This document shows, piece after piece, positions 6,912 through 10,507 of a stretch of DNA of 10,507 nucleotides. The notes under the pieces are model-generated. The model was not told the origin of the DNA, did not search any database, and worked only from the letters and a program-made list of their open reading frames with translations. Source of the DNA: Prolixibacteraceae bacterium (GTDB lineage Bacteria > Bacteroidota > Bacteroidia > Bacteroidales > Prolixibacteraceae). The stretch lies in NCBI GenBank assembly GCA_017998095.1, contig JAGODU010000053.1, forward strand, positions 1-10,507, written 5' to 3'. A program made the position numbers and the translations under genes. The stretch's first letter is position 1, and each line of letters starts with the position of its first letter.

Positions 6912-9900
6912 ATGAAATATTACATTCTAATATTAGGGTTTTTTATTCTGATTCCCTCAGTTAAATCGCAAAGTACATATGTGAATGTAGATAGCCTACT
7001 ATCTGCTAACCCAGAAATTAGATCCAGTATTCTTTGGACAAATAGAATAAATACAATCTCCTATGAGAATTGGTCACCCGTGATGAAACAAGAATTACAA
7101 ATTGCGGTAGATGATTTAATAAATTCTAGAACTCCATTCGATTTGGATGGTCTGCCACCCGTTACTCAGGTGGATACTTATAGTCTTTCTATTTCTGAAA
7201 GCACAGCCTGGGAATATTACATAGCCTATGTTGCGCAAAGTATTGTCGCGGACATCGTGAATTTAGTGCCCTGGAAACTCAGCGAATTGAACGAGACTTC
7301 GTTGTCGGTCTTATTCAATAGTAGGTCTATGATACACTTTGATTTTGATTGTAATGAATTTTCTTTTGTATGTGTAACCCCAGCTCCTCCTGACTATACA
7401 TATAGGTTTTTAGAAGACAATGCATTGATTGGGGCAACAAGATTAGAGACAATTACGAGAGTTATTGAATGGTGCAAAAGGCTTAATCATTTCATTGGTA
7501 GAGGGGATGCAGAAAACTTATATTCAACATGGCAATATTATGGAGCACCACCTGTAATAAGGACTATTGAAGGAACTTTCTATAATGATGATATTATTCG
7601 CAGACATTGGACCGCTGGTTGTCATGGGACTGTGAATTTTATGAGAAGTTTGTTACATACTTTAAATATTCCCGTGGAATATATCAATCTAGGTCATGCA
7701 CTACCATATTTTGTTCATGAAGGTTTATATTTATCTCACGGTGATGATCCATATTGCAGCACATGGCGCAGTAGTGATGTGCCTATCCCCGCATCAGAAC
7801 TTCTAATAAGAAGTGCTGAATATCAAGAACATTTCGGGAGCCAGCTTACTTATCAAGAAAGGATGAATAACTTTGGCTACAAACCTGTAGAATTAGGAGT
7901 GAAATACTTATCTATAAGATTCTGTGAAGATAGATGTAAAGCTAATAGTCTGGGTTATGATAATCAGCAGTGTTATGAAAGTATGAGTGATAATTGCGGA
8001 CTGGACAGAGTATACACAATGCAAGACTTAATTGAACTTGACTTTTGGAATCGACTGGACGATAAAATCTCTAATTATGGGGGTTGTGCTTTAAATAAAA
8101 ATTTCATTTTTGACAATGAGTATTGGCCACCACCAAGTTCGGAGAAATCTATTGTAAATATTTGGTTTTTTGGACAATATGGTGAGACTGTGATTGATAA
8201 TGATTCAAAAACAATCTCCGCTAAACTTAGACCCGATTTTAATTTGAGTAATATAATCCCTCATTTTAGTGTTTCAGAAAAAGCTAGTATAGATCATGAT
8301 TCTGGCACACCTGTGGATTTTACAATTCCTAAATCATTTACTGTTACGGCAGAAGACGGTACTCAAGAAATATGGTCTGTAAACATTGCATTTGTTACTT
8401 CTTATCTTATGGTAGAACCACCTACACGTCGAATTAGTTCAGATGCAGGGAATGCACTCTTTAGAGTATATTCAAATGTAAATTGGTCAGTTTCCGATGA
8501 TGCAAACTGGTTATCAATAAATCCATTAAGTGGCAATGGCAATGGAATAATTACTGCAAATTATTCTGCAAATACAAGAGCAACATCAAGAAGTGCTGCA
8601 ATAACCGTATCTGGAACAGGACAAGACTCTAAAGATCTTACAATTAATCAACAATTTGGAATTGACACATTGTCTGTAACACCGTCAAACATAGAGGTGG
8701 GCCCTGAAGCAGGAAGTGCTGACTTTCTAATTTACTCTAATACAAATTGGGACATCTATGCATATTCAGCTGATTGGTTAAGTATAAGTCCTCCATTATC
8801 TGGTACTGGCAACTTTCTTTTATCAGTTAATTATGATTCTAATACATCAGGAACAAGGTTAGGCTTATTGATCATAACTGGAGAAGGAGTGGATACTCTA
8901 CTTGTTAGAATCTTACAGACTGGTTCAGATACCTTGTCCGCATTTCCCGGTAATCGCAATGTGAGTTCACAAACAGGAAGTACTACTTTTGACATTACAT
9001 CAAATACAAGTTGGTTTATATCTACGCATTCATGGTGGTTGAGCATGGAAAAATATTCTGGAAATGGGAACGCCACCCTTACAGTTCATTATGAGTCTAA
9101 CCAAACAGTTGAATCAAGAATTGGCTCATTTACTATTACAGGACCCTACCTTTCACCACAAACTTTTACTGTTACTCAAGAAGGAGTACCTGCATATCTT
9201 AATACATCTTCTTCAACGTTGTCTATAGGATATCAAGAAGGTTCAACCAACACTTTTAATGTAACTTCAAACATTAATTGGAGTTCCACAAATTCTGAGA
9301 CATGGCTGACACATTATCCAAACAACGGATCAGGGGATGGAACGATCACCTTATCTGCGCAAAAGAATCCCAATACTTCATCAAGAACTGCAACGATATC
9401 AATATCTGGTGAAGCAGTTGCCACTCAGACAGTAATTATTACACAAGATGGCGCTCCTGCAGTTCTAAACGTTTCACCTACTTCGTTGCCAATAGACTAC
9501 ATAGGAGGGGAAACCAATTCCATTAATATCATTTCAAATACTGATTGGGTAGCATCATGTTCCGAGAATTGGCTGACAGTGAGTAGTGGCAGTGGTACAG
9601 GAGATGCCTCAATACTAATAACTGCTAAAGAAAACACAACTATCACTGCAAGGCAATGTACAATAACTATTACCGGCGCAGGTGTTCCCCCTACGACAGT
9701 TACCATAACTCAAGAGAGTGCGTCTCCATTCCTTGAAACATCAGTGACATCACTTCCATTAATTTCAGAAGAAGGAGCAAGCGGTACATTCGATATTACT
9801 TCAAATACAAGTTGGACTGTATCAAGTTCCGAGCCGTGGTTGACAGCAGCCAATACAAGTGGATCAGCAAACGGAACGGTTACAGTAACGGCCCAGAAGA

Positions 9901-10241
9901 ATCCTACAATTAACACAAGAAACGCAACTGTCACTATAAACGCAACAGGATTAGCTGACAAGACAATAATTATTTCTCAGGCTGGCTCACCAACCGGGAT
10001 AATGGATTTTGAGGGTGGACAAATAAGAATATATCCCAATCCTGCGAGTACTATTTTGGTTATCGAAGGAATAATACAAGAGGCTCAAATAATAATCTTT
10101 GACATACAAGGTAGTCTGGTCCTAAAAAGGGAGATAGACGGGACTGTCATTGATATTAGCAACCTCCCTTCAGGGGTTTACTCGATTGTTTTAGAGAGCA
10201 ATAATGAGATTATAAAGAGGAAGTTCGTGAAGGTGAATTAG
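6912..10241 (+). CDS. T9SS-secreted protein: transglutaminase-like head, DUF5018-like domain, six BACON-like repeats, sorting domain
   Basis: The product has 1109 residues. The Sec signal peptide MKYYILILGFFILIPSVKS is probably cut before Gln20. It has no lipobox. Residues about 170-290 resemble a transglutaminase-like core: AGCHGT with Cys237, a helix leading to LNIPVEYI (a common position for the GIPAR-type strand), GHA with His262, and GDDP with Asp278/Asp279, spaced 16-17 residues after the histidine as in the family. Residues about 145-400 are cysteine-rich. Residues about 411-492 resemble DUF5018 (IDNDSKTISAKL, FSVSEKASI, FTVTAEDGTQEIWSV). Six BACON-like repeats follow, at about 497-582, 584-671, 672-757, 759-847, 848-937 and 938-1025. 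Each has a SNxxW strand, a second W plus L, a GxGxG-like turn and a closing T(I/V)(N/T)Q strand. Residues about 1037-1109 are a type A T9SS sorting domain (IRIYPNPAS, LPSGVYSIVL, KRKFVKVN). The protein should cross the outer membrane by T9SS and be cleaved and attached to the surface or released. BACON domains are usually linked to carbohydrate or mucin binding. The enzyme activity of the head is inferred; the substrate is unknown. Confidence 0.88.
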   Translation: MKYYILILGFFILIPSVKSQSTYVNVDSLLSANPEIRSSILWTNRINTISYENWSPVMKQELQIAVDDLINSRTPFDLDGLPPVTQVDTYSLSISESTAWEYYIAYVAQSIVADIVNLVPWKLSELNETSLSVLFNSRSMIHFDFDCNEFSFVCVTPAPPDYTYRFLEDNALIGATRLETITRVIEWCKRLNHFIGRGDAENLYSTWQYYGAPPVIRTIEGTFYNDDIIRRHWTAGCHGTVNFMRSLLHTLNIPVEYINLGHALPYFVHEGLYLSHGDDPYCSTWRSSDVPIPASELLIRSAEYQEHFGSQLTYQERMNNFGYKPVELGVKYLSIRFCEDRCKANSLGYDNQQCYESMSDNCGLDRVYTMQDLIELDFWNRLDDKISNYGGCALNKNFIFDNEYWPPPSSEKSIVNIWFFGQYGETVIDNDSKTISAKLRPDFNLSNIIPHFSVSEKASIDHDSGTPVDFTIPKSFTVTAEDGTQEIWSVNIAFVTSYLMVEPPTRRISSDAGNALFRVYSNVNWSVSDDANWLSINPLSGNGNGIITANYSANTRATSRSAAITVSGTGQDSKDLTINQQFGIDTLSVTPSNIEVGPEAGSADFLIYSNTNWDIYAYSADWLSISPPLSGTGNFLLSVNYDSNTSGTRLGLLIITGEGVDTLLVRILQTGSDTLSAFPGNRNVSSQTGSTTFDITSNTSWFISTHSWWLSMEKYSGNGNATLTVHYESNQTVESRIGSFTITGPYLSPQTFTVTQEGVPAYLNTSSSTLSIGYQEGSTNTFNVTSNINWSSTNSETWLTHYPNNGSGDGTITLSAQKNPNTSSRTATISISGEAVATQTVIITQDGAPAVLNVSPTSLPIDYIGGETNSINIISNTDWVASCSENWLTVSSGSGTGDASILITAKENTTITARQCTITITGAGVPPTTVTITQESASPFLETSVTSLPLISEEGASGTFDITSNTSWTVSSSEPWLTAANTSGSANGTVTVTAQKNPTINTRNATVTINATGLADKTIIISQAGSPTGIMDFEGGQIRIYPNPASTILVIEGIIQEAQIIIFDIQGSLVLKREIDGTVIDISNLPSGVYSIVLESNNEIIKRKFVKVN

Positions 10242-10302
10242 TCAAGGCTTAATTTGACAGTTAGAGATTTTTTTGAGAAAGACAATATGTAAATCTGTCA
10301 AA
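10242..10302 (+). terminator. Possible terminator region of the T9SS/BACON gene
   Basis: GTCAA (10241-10245), overlapping the stop codon, can pair with TTGAC (10254-10258) around an 8-base loop, and a run of seven T follows at 10268-10274. A competing, longer-range inverted repeat pairs TTTGACAG (10253-10260) with CTGTCAAA (10295-10302). Position between two convergent genes supports termination; each stem alone is weak. Confidence 0.35.
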
Positions 10303-10303
10303 A

Positions 10304-10319
10304 TACTGCCCCCCCAGTA
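10304..10319 (-). terminator. Hairpin with C6/G6 loop, possible terminator of the minus-strand gene
   Basis: TACTG (10304-10308) pairs with CAGTA (10315-10319) around a loop made only of C on the + strand, inside a run of seven C (10309-10315). On the - strand the hairpin starts 2 bases after the stop codon and the right arm is followed by TTTTG. Position fits an intrinsic terminator, but the stem has only 5 pairs and a very short T-run. Confidence 0.35.
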
Positions 10320-10321
10320 CC

Positions 10322-10507
10322 CTACTCCCTTTTATATATCAGATCGCCTGGAGTCTTATTCAACATTCTCCAGATATTCAACGGAAGAACTATCAGACTT
10401 GCCAGAACAATTGCAGCCAATGCAATATATGTCTTGATATCATTTAACAGGTTAAAGTATTGGGTGTTCTCATCAATAATTGTTCCTGATACGCGGAATA
10501 AAAACCG
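10322..10507 (-). CDS. C-terminal fragment of a membrane protein, possibly an FtsX-like ABC transporter permease
   Basis: Reading the - strand from the window edge gives 61 residues and a TAG stop (10324-10322); the start lies beyond the right edge. The frame is open throughout. Visible residues about 1-26 are polar (SGTIIDENTQYFNLLNDIK), residues about 27-44 form one transmembrane helix (YIALAAIVLASLIVLPLNIW), and a short basic tail follows, ending in NKTPGDLIYKRE. A last helix followed by an R/K-x-x-P-x-x-x-L-x-x-E tail is how FtsX/MacB-type permeases commonly end (compare the usual NPVEALRYE-like tail). That makes an FtsX-like permease the best guess, but the fragment is too short to be sure. 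It is convergent with the T9SS/BACON gene, with 80 bp between the stops. Confidence 0.5.
   Translation of the reverse strand, partial: RFLFRVSGTIIDENTQYFNLLNDIKTYIALAAIVLASLIVLPLNIWRMLNKTPGDLIYKRE

Overview
The window looks like chromosomal DNA of a Bacteroidota bacterium, probably an environmental or gut Bacteroidales-like lineage. The evidence is a type IX secretion system (T9SS) C-terminal sorting domain, six BACON-type repeats, a DUF5018-like domain, a FISUMP domain, lipoprotein signal peptides of the usual Bacteroidota kind, AT-rich DNA, and start codons preceded by AT-rich sequence without Shine-Dalgarno motifs. Naming a genus would be a guess.

Layout. Four genes on the + strand all encode large, modular, exported proteins. 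(1) Bases 1-1991 hold the 3' part of a surface protein that begins inside two almost identical 79-residue Ig-like repeats, then two ASH/choice-of-anchor-D-like domains, a Kre9/KNH-like beta domain and an unrecognised C-terminal module. (2) Bases 2630-3304 encode a 224-residue lipoprotein with one Ig/PKD-like domain and a six-cysteine C-terminal domain. (3) Bases 3707-6130 encode an 807-residue lipoprotein with an unrecognised 400-residue N-terminal region followed by FN3, PKD and FISUMP modules. (4) Bases 6912-10241 encode a 1109-residue secreted protein with a transglutaminase-like Cys/His/Asp core, a DUF5018-like domain, six BACON-like repeats and a T9SS sorting domain. A convergent - strand gene enters from the right edge (10507-10322). 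Only its C-terminal membrane segment and tail are visible; it may be an FtsX-like ABC permease.

The + strand genes are separated by long AT-rich gaps (638, 402 and 781 bases), so they do not form a tight operon. The gaps hold small hairpins, a GC-rich stem-loop, a possible insertion-sequence end and one doubtful 76-codon ORF of different base composition. I see no tRNA, rRNA, CRISPR array, complete mobile element or clear riboswitch.

The four exported proteins may form an accessory surface or adhesion cluster, but nothing in the sequence proves that they act together. The most notable points are the transglutaminase-like head on a BACON/T9SS protein, the recent tandem duplication in the first gene, and the compositional switch at the FISUMP module of the 807-residue lipoprotein.
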